Source: Myxococcales bacterium UBA1238
GTDB lineage: Bacteria; Myxococcota_A; Bradymonadia; UBA7976; UBA1532
Length of the DNA stretch: 64,000 bases
Assembly (NCBI GenBank): GCA_002309015.1
Contig: DBWM01000025.1
Span: 1 to 64,000, forward strand
Direction: 5' to 3'
Positions 18,457-27,917 of the stretch are shown piece after piece (positions within the stretch are counted from its first letter, which is position 1; the number at the start of each line of letters is the position of its first letter). Under the pieces are notes generated by a model. That model ran no database searches and was not told where the DNA came from. It saw only the letters and a program-made list of their open reading frames with translations. A program made the translations under genes and the position numbers.

Positions 18457-19458
18457 ATGATGAAAAAGACCCTGATCCTGCTGCCTGCAACCTCTACGCA
18501 GGTTTCCAAAACCGAACTCCGCCTCTTAGCCTCCGCAAGCCTCTATGCCAAGCTCACGGGCGATGATCTGGCGATCGCGCTCGCTCCCTTTGCGGAGGGC
18601 ATCGATCTCCATGCGAAGGCGGACGCTCTCTCTGCCTATGGGATCCCCGTGATCGCGATGACACCCGAAAGCGGCGATCATTACACCCCCCTTGCAGAGA
18701 CTGCCTCCGCTTTATTCCTGAAGGCGTTAAAGGCTCAAAACGCGAGCACCGCGCTTACCCTTGCAGACAGCATGGGCAAAGATTTCGCCCCCCGCCTTGC
18801 GGTTTTGATGGACGCCGCCTACGCGGGCGATGTGGTGGGCTTTGAAAAACAGGACGATGAGATCCTCTTCGTTCACCCCATGTGGGCCGGGCGCGTCCTC
18901 GGGCATCTGCGGTTCAAGAACGCGCTCAGAGTGATCACCGTCAGAGCCTCTGCTTTCGATGCGCTTTCTTCCTCTGCAAAGGCTCCGGTCTCGCAAATGA
19001 AGCTCGGTGTTCCCCCTGCAAAGGCGCGCTATCTCAAAAAGGAGTCCGTCGCTTCCAAACGGCCCGCGCTCACCGATGCGCGCATCGTGGTCTCTGGCGG
19101 AAGGGGATGCCAGAATGCCCAGGGCTTTGCGGATCTCATCTACGGCCTGGCCGATGACCTCGGTGCGGCAGTGGGCGCAACCCGGGCTGCGGTGGATGAG
19201 GGCTGGATTTCGAGCGATGCGCAGGTGGGACAAACGGGCAAGGCTGTAGCCCCCGAACTCTACTTTGCATTGGGCATCAGCGGCGCTATCCAGCATGTAG
19301 CCGGCCTTCAGAATGCGCGCTGCATCGTCGCCATCAACAAGGATCCCGATGCCCCCATCTTTCAATGGGCTGACTTCGGCTTAGCGGCCGACTTAAAAGA
19401 AGCGGTGCCTGAGCTTCGCGCGCTGATTCTGAAAAATTGCCCTGTCCAAAAAATGTGA
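18457..19458 (+). CDS. etfA: Electron transfer flavoprotein alpha subunit
   Basis: 333 aa. The C-terminal FAD domain is intact: SGGRGCQNAQGF, the VGATRAAVDEGW region, GQTGKAVAPELY, and a GISGAIQH segment followed by AINKDPDAPIF. The N-terminal half is more diverged than usual. It is tightly linked to etfB. The pqqD-like gene begins 38 nt after its stop with no terminator between, so the peptide-modification locus could be read through from the etf promoter. Confidence 0.95.
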   Translation: MMKKTLILLPATSTQVSKTELRLLASASLYAKLTGDDLAIALAPFAEGIDLHAKADALSAYGIPVIAMTPESGDHYTPLAETASALFLKALKAQNASTALTLADSMGKDFAPRLAVLMDAAYAGDVVGFEKQDDEILFVHPMWAGRVLGHLRFKNALRVITVRASAFDALSSSAKAPVSQMKLGVPPAKARYLKKESVASKRPALTDARIVVSGGRGCQNAQGFADLIYGLADDLGAAVGATRAAVDEGWISSDAQVGQTGKAVAPELYFALGISGAIQHVAGLQNARCIVAINKDPDAPIFQWADFGLAADLKEAVPELRALILKNCPVQKM

Positions 19459-19496
19459 GATCCTTCATAACAAACGCAGGGCCTGGAGAGAAATCG

Positions 19497-19793
19497 ATGC
19501 CGATTGCTTTTGATGCCGAATGGCGGCCCCGGATCTCGCACAGAATGGCGGCTCGCAATGTTTCGGGTCGCATGCTGATCCTCGATCCCCAAATCGATCG
19601 CCTCATGCGCTTAAACAGCACAGGGACCTGCATTTGGGAATGGATCGCTGAGGATCGCTGCAGTTTGGCGGAGCTGCTCGAACGCCTGGTTGCGCAATTT
19701 GAAGTCGAACGCGATCAGGCGCAAAGCGATTTGCTGGATTATCTTGAAGCCCTGATCCATGAAGGACTCATCGATTCACCAACGGCTCCATAG
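19497..19793 (+). CDS. PqqD-family peptide carrier (RiPP recognition element)
   Basis: 98 aa. PqqD folds bind leader peptides of ribosomally made, modified peptides and hand them to a radical SAM enzyme. It shows the family pattern: a short N-terminal strand ending near R-P-R-I, then the strand pair SGRMLILDPQIDRLMRLN, N-x-T-G-T-C-I-W-E-W, and a helical end with DLLDYLEALIHEGLI. GGAGAG is 7 nt before the ATG. It lies 39 nt upstream of the giant lipoprotein gene, in the same direction as the radical SAM and HprK-like genes further on. A free-standing PqqD protein next to a radical SAM/SPASM gene is a usual signature of RiPP loci. Confidence 0.85.
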   Translation: MPIAFDAEWRPRISHRMAARNVSGRMLILDPQIDRLMRLNSTGTCIWEWIAEDRCSLAELLERLVAQFEVERDQAQSDLLDYLEALIHEGLIDSPTAP

Positions 19794-19832
19794 TTTGATC
19801 GGGCTGAATGGAGCGCGCAAAGAGAGGCGGAG

Positions 19833-22800
19833 ATGGCGCAATCCCGACGAAATGAAGGTCATTTGCTGGTGCAGCTGTTTTGGCTGCATTTGCTTGCGCT
19901 GTTGATGATTTGTACAGGGTGCGGTGGCGACAAGGAACGCATTGAGCTGAGCGTCCGCTTTGTGCAGCCCGCAGAAGATGGGATGTCGATCGGTTGTGGC
20001 GACGATGTCGACGATCGCGCATCGGGCATTCAATACCGCGCTGTGGCTCAGATTGAGCTGGATGTCCTGAGTGCTGAAGCCATTACGGCCTCACTTTCGG
20101 TCGTTTCAGCGGAAGAATATGCCTCACTCGTTTCGGATTTCGAATTCGTCGATGTGATGGAGCAGTTTTGGCCCGCAGGCATTGACGGTACGATCTCTTC
20201 GACTGGACGCATCGATTTTGACCCGATGTCGCTGCCAGCAGGCGAGACGTATTTGTTGCTGGATGTGCGCCTCGACGGACGCCGTTTGATGCGCGCCGTG
20301 CGCCAGCTGCAGGTCAATCCCGATCCTCTGCCCTGCGCTGCGTCAGGCGCCCTTCGCTTTGTGCAACCCTTTGAAGGACAAACCATTTCTGCCCTGGATG
20401 ATCTCGATCAGGATCTCTCCAACGGGCTTCAGGTCGAAGTCAAACTCGCAGTGACCGGTGATCTCGATGGGCCCGTCACCCTCACCTATGGGGAGGCGGA
20501 ACCTCTCACTGCAGAGGTCAGCGATGGATTCGCCGTCTTTCCTGCTCTCGATTTGCCTCTTCAGACCGCAAATTATGAATTAAAGGCAGCCGCCAGAACC
20601 GTTCAGGGGCTTTCGCTCGAAGCGTCGGCATTCATTTTTGTGGCTCCAGGCGATTGCCAGGTGAAGCTTTTGAATACCTCCAACGGCGTTTGCGATGTGG
20701 TGAGCTTCGACGATCTCGATCCGGAACTCCCCGGTATTCAAATCGAGCTTGCGGCTTCTTCCAATTGTCCGAATGTTACCTTCGTTGTGAACGGTGATGC
20801 TTCAGAGGAAATCCAGGTCTTGTCCAATCTGGCCAAAACGCTGGTGACCCTGAAGGATGGCCAGAATCTGATTTACGCCACCGCTCACCTGGATTCGATG
20901 CGCGGCCGAAGTGAAATGGTGACGCTGGTCGTCGAGGCCGGTCTGCCTTCCATCGAATTTCATTTGTCGCCCAATGCCATCAACCGCCTGGGTATCGCTC
21001 AGCTGCGCGGTGAAAACCTGGACCATTTCGTGATTTCGGGAACGGCGGAGCGCATCAGTCTGGGCACGCCCGTATTCATTCAATGGACGCCCGATGATCC
21101 TGAGATGCCCGAAGACGCGGTGCCCGATCAGGTGCTGATGGGGGTGGATGGCTATTTTGAATTGCCCGTCCGGATCGATTACGGCTGCGGCCAGCTGCAG
21201 GTGAGCGCAACCGATCTCTGCAATCAGGTGACTTCGAGCGCGCGCTATTCGGTTTGCTTTGATCGCATTTTGCCCGAGTTTTCAATTACTTCCGCGAGCG
21301 GCAATCGCATTTTGCCCACAGACGATCTCGATCCCGTGAGACCCGGTTTGCAGGTTGCGGTGACCTTAAAGATTCAAGACGAGCGCCCTGACCTGCAGGA
21401 TTACCTCATTGACGTCGTTTGTGGCCGCATAAATGATGAAGATCATTGGACTTCTCGATTAGTCAGCAAGCTCCGTCGCAATGCGGCGATCGATCAAAAA
21501 CTGGATGCCGTTTTAACGTTTGGCGCATCCGAAAAAGGTGACCTGGCCTGCAAGGTGGTGGCGGATTCGGGCATTAACGGCAATCGCAGCGAAGTCTTCG
21601 TTTTTAAACTGCTTTTGGAAGGCGCCATTTTCCATTTGCTGCAGCCGGAACTCACAGATGGCCAGGCTTGCGCGGCGGGTCAGGTGGTTTTGAGCGGCGA
21701 AGGCGCAGATTTGGAAGCTTACGCGGCCAGTTTAAGCGCTTCGGCTTTGCGCGAGGGCAGCGAAGAGCCGATCGTGCAGCCGCTGACTTCCCTGGGGAAC
21801 GGTCAGTACGAGACCGTCTTTGATTTGGAAGAGGGGCTTTATCGCGTCACGGTTTCGGGTGAAACCGCTGAAGAAGCCGTGGTGGTGGATCCGCCCGGTC
21901 TGAAACTGCGCATCGATCGCACGCCGCCCGCACTCTCCCTCGAGAATCCGCAACCTGGCTTAATTTCAGGGACTTTTGGCTCCATGGGATGCCTTGAGAC
22001 GGCCCTGACTTTGCAGGCTGAAGACGCGAGCGCGACCGAAATTTGCTATCAGGTCAACGGATCGACGAAGCATTGCGGAGCGGCGGACGAAACGGGTCGC
22101 CTGGTCACGCCCGAGATCTATTTGTTCCGCGAAGGCGCCAATACCGTTCGGCTTTGGGGGCAGGATTGCGCGGGCAACGAATCGGAGTCGCAGGCGATCG
22201 TAACGCTGCAGGGCTGCGCACCGCGTCTGGATTTGCTTTCTCCCGTCGAAGGTCAGCTGCTTGCAGCTTCTGCGGATTTGGATCCCGAACAGCCCGGATT
22301 CCAGTGGGACGTGCGGATCGATTCGGATCTGCCGCAGGGCAGGGATGTCTATGTGACCGTAAAGACGAGAGAAAACGTCGATTTTGGTCCTGCAGTCATC
22401 GATGAGCAGGGCCAGGCGACCGTGCGCGTAACGGTGCCCACCCAGGGCGAAAGCGACCTGTCTTTTGAGTTGAATGCGCATTCGGGGCTTTCAAACAGCG
22501 GCTGGGCGAAGATCGAGCTCACCTTCCAAAAACCGCAGCTTTTGCTCAACAACCTCTCAAGCTGCCTGAATGCAGCGTTTGAAGATCTCGATGAGGCTCC
22601 GGGGCTTCAGATCGCTTTTGAAGGTCAGACCCGGTTTGTTGCCGCCGGGCAGCAGGCGCAAATTCAGGCGCAATGCGGGGGAATTCAAAGTTCCGCCACA
22701 GGTCTGGTCGCTTCGGACGGTTCGGTTCGTTTTGAGCCCATCACGTTGCCGGAAGCGTTGTCTGGAGATGAGACCTGCGAAATTACCGCTCAGGTTCAGG

Positions 22801-25800
22801 ATCTTGCAGGGCAAACGGCAGAGGCTCGCTATCCTGTGCCCATCATCGATCGTCAGCAGCCGACCGTTTCGATCATTTATCCCGCACCGGGTCAGTGGAT
22901 CACTTCTATTTATGACGAGCAGATTCAGGATTTGGGCATTCAGGTCACGCCCTTGGTGGAGGTTTGCGGCGCAGAGGGACAAACGCTCCATCTGGAAGTC
23001 CGGCAGGCGTTCAGTTTGGGTGAAACCAATGTGCTGAATTTTGCAAAAGAGATCCCTTCGGGAGATTGCGCGACGGTGCAGTTTGAGCAGCTCACTTTGC
23101 CGGAGGGCGAAATCGAATGGGCGCTCTCAACGGAAGATGATTGTAAAAACAAGGGCTTAGCGAGCACCACTTACCAGGTTTTCTCGAATAACGAGCTTCA
23201 TCTCATCCCGCCTGCGACCGACGATCTGGTGAATGCACGGATGGATGCCGATGCGTCGAAGGATGGTTGTCAGTTTTCGCTGCAGGCTTTGGTGGGCGGC
23301 TTTACGCCTTCGGCGCAATTTGCAGTTTGCTCTTCCAGCTTAAATGGCACAACCAGTGAACTTTGCAACGGTTTTTCGAATGTGCTGCCCGGCGAATGCA
23401 GGTTCAGGAATAACCGCCAGAATACAAATGCGCTGTTGGTTTGCCCCGTCAGCCTGAACGATGGCGTGTATGAATTGAGGCTTGTGGGTTCCGAAAATGG
23501 CGTCGTTGTAACCTCCAACCTGATTTCGCTGAGGGCCGATTGCAGCTTACCCAAAGTGGTCTCCATGACCGTTCTGCAGGATGCCGATGGCGACGGCTGC
23601 CTGAACCGCAAAGAAGGCTTGGTTGAAAATCATGGTGGAAATGCAGCTACTTACAGCCTCGATGTGGAAATTGAAGGCATGGAGGACGGCCAGGAAGTGA
23701 AGGTTTATCGCGATCCGAACGCGGTGGTCGTGGGATCCGGGCAGCTGTCGAACGGTCACGTCCGGCTGGACGCGCGCTCTCTCCTTCATGGCGATTACGC
23801 TTTTTATGTGGGGGGGTCAGAAAAATCAGGCAACTCCATTCTGCAACCCAGTGAAGGGGGATTCCGGTTGCCTCTGCGCGTCGATGCCCAGTCCCCGCAG
23901 GTCCTGCTTTTTGATTGGTCTTCCGAAGTCTGCTTTAACATTCAACAAGATAACGATTTAACAACACCCGGATTTCAAAAAGCTTTTTCGGCTCAGGCCC
24001 GTGGGGAGCCCGGAGAAGAGATCGAGATCTTTTTAAGCATCGATGGCGCTTTGCAGCCATCCTCCATGCGCGCGGGCGATCACGTCGTATTTGAGACGGC
24101 GACGTTATCGGAAGGTGAGCATGCTTTGGCGCTCTGGGCCGTCGATTCTTGTGGAAATGCTGGATCTTTAAATGGATTTTCGCAGACGAGCGCTCATCTC
24201 GAAGATTGGAGCCGACCGCTGACACAGTCGTTTAAAGTGGATACGAGGCCGCCTCACCCGTTGCTGAGCGGGCTTGTGAATGGGGTTCATCTGGAGGCCT
24301 TCGACGATGCCGATCAAAATGGTCAGAATGGATTCCAGACCGATGTGACGGTTTCGTTTGCTGCGGCCAATGAGCTCGAATCGGGGCAGGAAGTGCGCAT
24401 TCTGAGCAATGGAAGTCCGGTTAAAACATCGCCTAACTCTTTGATTTATAACGGATATTCTGAAATTAATGCGAGATTGACTCTGCCTCCGGGCAGCCAT
24501 GCGCTCACCGCTCAGGCCACCGATCTTTGCGGCAATGTGTGGCAAAGCGACAAAATCAACGTGATGGTCGATATCGATGGCTGCGTGAGTTCGTTTACCA
24601 AAATTGCGGATGTCTCTTCGCCGTCTCCGACGCAAAAACTCTTGTTTGGTCCCGCAGCGGGCAATGCGACGGCGGATGGGTTAAAGATCCAGGTTGAAGG
24701 CATCGTTTCATTTTACAGCGACTCCTGCCGTTCCAGCACCGTGCAGTTGATGCTCGACGATTCAACGGTATTGGCTCAGACCTCTCCGGACGCGACCGGG
24801 AGAATTGCCTTCAGCAACGTGCAGATCCCTCAGGGCCGCCATAAGCTTTATCTTTTGGTGTCTACGGATGAGCAGTCAACGCCTTCTTATTCGCAGGAAT
24901 TGGTTGTGGATGTGATCGCTCCCGCGATCGCGTTTGCCAATCTGGAAGAGGGGCAAATTGTTGTAGAAGATGTCGACGACGATTTGCCCGGGCAGCAGTT
25001 CAACGTGAGGGGCATCGTGACAGAGGCGCGGGTCGACAGTTCGCGTACCGCATCCCTCTCCTTAAACGGGCAATTGCTGCAAACGGAACTGGAGCTGCTC
25101 GATGGGCTCGAAGTGACCAAAGATTTTGGAATCGTGACTTTGAACGAAGGTCAAAATACTCTGACCCTCTGCGCGATCGATGCCGTTCAAAATCGCGGTT
25201 GCAAGACGATTGCGATCAACGCAGATCCCGAAGATCCTTCAGAAATTTTCGATCTGGCTTACGAAGTCGCCGACCCGCGATCGACAGAAATCCGCCTCAC
25301 CTTTACGGCGCCTTACGACGATAAGAGCAGCGATGGCGAAGGGCGCGGCAAGGTGACTTCCTACGAGATTTATGACGATATTGCCCAGCCTCTGACGGTA
25401 GAGCGGCTCGAACAGCTGAAGCCTTATACGACGGTTGAAGCGCTCGTGGATGCTGGTCAGGAAGAACAAATCACCGTGAGCGGATTAAAATTAAACGAGA
25501 TTCATCATATTGGCGTTCGCGCTTTGGACGATGCCCTGCGGCCCTCGGACTTGGCGACCATCGACGTCGATCTTCGAATGAAAAAGCAAATCTTTAATCT
25601 TTCCGCTATGTTGGGTAAGCCCTGGGCTGATTGCGAAGATTCCGGATTCTGGGCCGAAAACTCGATGCTGAAGGGGCGCGGCGATTTCAACGGAGATGGC
25701 CTGGCGGATGTGTTGGTGGTCGCTACGCAATACGACGCTGTTGAGGAGGACGACTATTACGATAGTGCTGTGGCCGTCGTGATTTTGGGGAATTCCGAAG

Positions 25801-26960
25801 CCGAATCCGCCAGATCTGTGAACTTGTTGCCGCCCCGGATAGAGGACGCCGATATGGCCACGCATGCTTTGGCGGGCGTTTGGGCGGGTGACGTCAACGG
25901 TGATGGTTTAGAAGATATTGCGCTTCTGGGAATGACTACGGATTACGAGGCTTTTGTCTCGCTCTATTGGGGATGCAGCGCGCCTTGTGAGATGACAGGT
26001 CAGCCCGATGCGGTCGTCCATTTAAGTGGACATTCCCTTTATTTGTCGGAGATTCACGCATTGGGCAACTTCATCGTGAGCGATGGCGAGCCGCAATGCG
26101 ACGATCTGCTCGTGGGGGTTTTGGATAATGGCTATACCGGTTTGGTGATTTCAGGTCATCCGGATGGGACTGGCGAGATTTCGTATGACGTCCTGCCATT
26201 GATCGAAGCGCCGTTCCCTCATTCTCCCAAAAACTCTTTGCTGGCCCAATATGCCGCAGGTGCAGGGGATTTAAATGGCGATGGCATCGAAGATCTGTTG
26301 ATTTCAGTCGATCTGACCGAACTCGATGTGCCTGCTGAACATTTTGGCTATTTGCTGTGGGGTGAAAAAAAGGACGGGGATGGAGCTTACTGCCAGGTTG
26401 AGACCGAAGAAGAACTGCGTTCAACTGCCTGTAATGCCGCCATTTTTAATCAGGATGACTGCATTCACAATGTGCGCGGATTGTTGGGCCGTCACGACTT
26501 AAATGGCGACGGGCAATCAGAATTTCTGGTCAGCGATTATCTGAACAAGCGGATCGGCGTTTACCGTTACGATGCCGCATCCAATCCCGAATGGACGCTC
26601 GAACAATGCATCTCCGGTCCCAAAGGATACGGCAGCATGATCGACTGGGCGGGCGATGTGAACGGCGATGGATGCGAAGATGTCATCGCCAGCTATGCCG
26701 ATGAGGAATATACGCGATATGCGACGACCGTACGTTACGGACATTGCAGATCCTCGGATCCCTTGTCGAATTTCTGGATCGGCAACGGTCAGCAAAATGA
26801 ATTTGATGTTCATTTAACCGATGGCGCAGATTGGAGTGAAAAAACGACTTTACATCTGCTGGGGCTTGCCGGAGTTGGCGATTTCAATGGCGATCAGCGC
26901 GACGATGTCGCTCATCTTGAATGCAAAGAAGCTTCATTGCGCGTGACCATTTTTTACTGA
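19833..26960 (+). CDS. Giant surface lipoprotein with Ig-like and FG-GAP repeats
   Basis: 2375 aa. GAGGCGGAG precedes the ATG. The signal peptide ends with MICTGC (Cys30), so the protein is lipidated. Residues about 40-1780 are a long row of Ig-like units. Many open with a phrase such as D-D-L-D-x-x-x-P-G-L/F-Q, and many carry Cys pairs. A fibronectin-III-like domain follows (about 1800-1910). The C-terminal 450 residues have at least six FG-GAP/VCBS calcium motifs of the D-x-N-G-D-G-x-x-D type, which in other proteins build a beta-propeller. Adhesion or surface display is likely, but the ligand is unknown. It sits between pqqD and the candidate precursor gene (9 nt gap), so it may be part of the same transcript. 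Confidence 0.85.
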   Translation: MAQSRRNEGHLLVQLFWLHLLALLMICTGCGGDKERIELSVRFVQPAEDGMSIGCGDDVDDRASGIQYRAVAQIELDVLSAEAITASLSVVSAEEYASLVSDFEFVDVMEQFWPAGIDGTISSTGRIDFDPMSLPAGETYLLLDVRLDGRRLMRAVRQLQVNPDPLPCAASGALRFVQPFEGQTISALDDLDQDLSNGLQVEVKLAVTGDLDGPVTLTYGEAEPLTAEVSDGFAVFPALDLPLQTANYELKAAARTVQGLSLEASAFIFVAPGDCQVKLLNTSNGVCDVVSFDDLDPELPGIQIELAASSNCPNVTFVVNGDASEEIQVLSNLAKTLVTLKDGQNLIYATAHLDSMRGRSEMVTLVVEAGLPSIEFHLSPNAINRLGIAQLRGENLDHFVISGTAERISLGTPVFIQWTPDDPEMPEDAVPDQVLMGVDGYFELPVRIDYGCGQLQVSATDLCNQVTSSARYSVCFDRILPEFSITSASGNRILPTDDLDPVRPGLQVAVTLKIQDERPDLQDYLIDVVCGRINDEDHWTSRLVSKLRRNAAIDQKLDAVLTFGASEKGDLACKVVADSGINGNRSEVFVFKLLLEGAIFHLLQPELTDGQACAAGQVVLSGEGADLEAYAASLSASALREGSEEPIVQPLTSLGNGQYETVFDLEEGLYRVTVSGETAEEAVVVDPPGLKLRIDRTPPALSLENPQPGLISGTFGSMGCLETALTLQAEDASATEICYQVNGSTKHCGAADETGRLVTPEIYLFREGANTVRLWGQDCAGNESESQAIVTLQGCAPRLDLLSPVEGQLLAASADLDPEQPGFQWDVRIDSDLPQGRDVYVTVKTRENVDFGPAVIDEQGQATVRVTVPTQGESDLSFELNAHSGLSNSGWAKIELTFQKPQLLLNNLSSCLNAAFEDLDEAPGLQIAFEGQTRFVAAGQQAQIQAQCGGIQSSATGLVASDGSVRFEPITLPEALSGDETCEITAQVQDLAGQTAEARYPVPIIDRQQPTVSIIYPAPGQWITSIYDEQIQDLGIQVTPLVEVCGAEGQTLHLEVRQAFSLGETNVLNFAKEIPSGDCATVQFEQLTLPEGEIEWALSTEDDCKNKGLASTTYQVFSNNELHLIPPATDDLVNARMDADASKDGCQFSLQALVGGFTPSAQFAVCSSSLNGTTSELCNGFSNVLPGECRFRNNRQNTNALLVCPVSLNDGVYELRLVGSENGVVVTSNLISLRADCSLPKVVSMTVLQDADGDGCLNRKEGLVENHGGNAATYSLDVEIEGMEDGQEVKVYRDPNAVVVGSGQLSNGHVRLDARSLLHGDYAFYVGGSEKSGNSILQPSEGGFRLPLRVDAQSPQVLLFDWSSEVCFNIQQDNDLTTPGFQKAFSAQARGEPGEEIEIFLSIDGALQPSSMRAGDHVVFETATLSEGEHALALWAVDSCGNAGSLNGFSQTSAHLEDWSRPLTQSFKVDTRPPHPLLSGLVNGVHLEAFDDADQNGQNGFQTDVTVSFAAANELESGQEVRILSNGSPVKTSPNSLIYNGYSEINARLTLPPGSHALTAQATDLCGNVWQSDKINVMVDIDGCVSSFTKIADVSSPSPTQKLLFGPAAGNATADGLKIQVEGIVSFYSDSCRSSTVQLMLDDSTVLAQTSPDATGRIAFSNVQIPQGRHKLYLLVSTDEQSTPSYSQELVVDVIAPAIAFANLEEGQIVVEDVDDDLPGQQFNVRGIVTEARVDSSRTASLSLNGQLLQTELELLDGLEVTKDFGIVTLNEGQNTLTLCAIDAVQNRGCKTIAINADPEDPSEIFDLAYEVADPRSTEIRLTFTAPYDDKSSDGEGRGKVTSYEIYDDIAQPLTVERLEQLKPYTTVEALVDAGQEEQITVSGLKLNEIHHIGVRALDDALRPSDLATIDVDLRMKKQIFNLSAMLGKPWADCEDSGFWAENSMLKGRGDFNGDGLADVLVVATQYDAVEEDDYYDSAVAVVILGNSEAESARSVNLLPPRIEDADMATHALAGVWAGDVNGDGLEDIALLGMTTDYEAFVSLYWGCSAPCEMTGQPDAVVHLSGHSLYLSEIHALGNFIVSDGEPQCDDLLVGVLDNGYTGLVISGHPDGTGEISYDVLPLIEAPFPHSPKNSLLAQYAAGAGDLNGDGIEDLLISVDLTELDVPAEHFGYLLWGEKKDGDGAYCQVETEEELRSTACNAAIFNQDDCIHNVRGLLGRHDLNGDGQSEFLVSDYLNKRIGVYRYDAASNPEWTLEQCISGPKGYGSMIDWAGDVNGDGCEDVIASYADEEYTRYATTVRYGHCRSSDPLSNFWIGNGQQNEFDVHLTDGADWSEKTTLHLLGLAGVGDFNGDQRDDVAHLECKEASLRVTIFY

Positions 26961-26969
26961 GGAGATTTC

Positions 26970-27140
26970 ATGAATCCTGAATCTGTCAAAAAGGAGTCGC
27001 CAAAGCGCTTGCCTTACGTCAAGCCCTGCATTGAGTCTTCGCTTGTTTTTGAACGGCAGTCTTTGGGGGCTTGCCATGGGCTCAAGCCGAACACCAGCAC
27101 AACAGGCCCCGTTTCCAAACGCTGCGATATGAGATCTTAG
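26970..27140 (+). CDS. Candidate RiPP precursor peptide (56 aa)
   Basis: This short gene has GGAG at 26961-26964, 5 nt before the ATG. It begins 9 nt after the giant lipoprotein stop and ends 3 nt before the HprK-like gene. The peptide is Lys/Glu/Pro-rich at first, then has Y16-V-K-P19-C-I21, matching the YxxPxI/L leader motif that PqqD-like recognition elements bind in lasso and related precursors. Next come SSLVFERQSLGACHG (23-37) and a polar end containing Cys52 and a terminal Ser56. Cys residues are at 20, 35 and 52. Position between a PqqD protein and a radical SAM enzyme is the main support. The nature of the modification is unknown. Confidence 0.6.
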   Translation: MNPESVKKESPKRLPYVKPCIESSLVFERQSLGACHGLKPNTSTTGPVSKRCDMRS

Positions 27141-27143
27141 ATT

Positions 27144-27917
27144 TTGTATTCGATTTCTGTTGAAGTTGCAGGTCATTGCATCGCTTTTTATGGACCTCGC
27201 GCTCTGCTCTCTCCCTTCGCTTCAGCCCTCGCGCCTTTTCTCTCCCATGCACCGGCGGCCTGGTCCGTAGAGATCCTTCAGGGCTTGCCGGAGCAAGCGG
27301 AATTTCCTTCAGAAGACTGGATCGTTCGCCTCCGAAACTATGCGGTGGGGCTTTGTTTACAGCAAAAAACAGGGCGGGCCGTGCTGACGCGTTGGGAAGG
27401 GCTTTGGGGGATTCTGGAGCTCGTGCTGCAGGTTGCGCTTTTACCCAGTTGCGGCTTGATCTTTCACGCCTGCGGGGCGGTTTATCGCGGTGAAGGCTGG
27501 CTTTGCTTTGGGCCTTCGGAGTCAGGGAAGAGCACGGCAGGACAGAATGGGGGATTTGATCTCGTGCTGAGCGATGAGCGGGCGGTGGTTTTGCCGGATG
27601 GAGATGGATTTCGGTTGTGGAGCACGCCGTTCTGGAGTCAGACGAGTGAAATCAGGTTCGTTCAGGCTTCGGCACCGCTTTGCTATTTAGGCTGGTTGCA
27701 AAAGGATTTGCGGCCGCATTTTGACTTGAAGCCCAAAGATGAGATGGTCGCGTTGTTGCTCAGCTGCGTTCATTTCTATGAAACCTCATACACTGCTTGC
27801 GCTCAAGTCTTCGATGCCGCTTGTAAACTGGCCGAATCTGTGATGGGGGGCGCGCTTTTTGTGCCCAGGAATGGCCCATGGCTCGATGCTGTTTTGAGAA
27901 CGATTTCAAAGGGTTAG
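27144..27917 (+). CDS. HPr-kinase-like P-loop ATPase of the peptide locus
   Basis: 257 aa from a TTG start; no better start is visible and the ribosome site is weak. Residues 108-131 read as the HprK-type core: a His-containing strand HACGAV, then Walker A GPSESGKST (123-131), with a VLSDERAVV strand downstream in place of the usual D-D. The CBS-like N-terminal part of true HprK/P is missing, so this is the HprK-related group found beside PqqD proteins. In one lasso peptide system a protein of this group phosphorylates the C-terminal Ser of the precursor; here the adjacent precursor also ends in Ser. The radical SAM gene starts inside its last 40 bp. Confidence 0.75.
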   Translation: MYSISVEVAGHCIAFYGPRALLSPFASALAPFLSHAPAAWSVEILQGLPEQAEFPSEDWIVRLRNYAVGLCLQQKTGRAVLTRWEGLWGILELVLQVALLPSCGLIFHACGAVYRGEGWLCFGPSESGKSTAGQNGGFDLVLSDERAVVLPDGDGFRLWSTPFWSQTSEIRFVQASAPLCYLGWLQKDLRPHFDLKPKDEMVALLLSCVHFYETSYTACAQVFDAACKLAESVMGGALFVPRNGPWLDAVLRTISKG

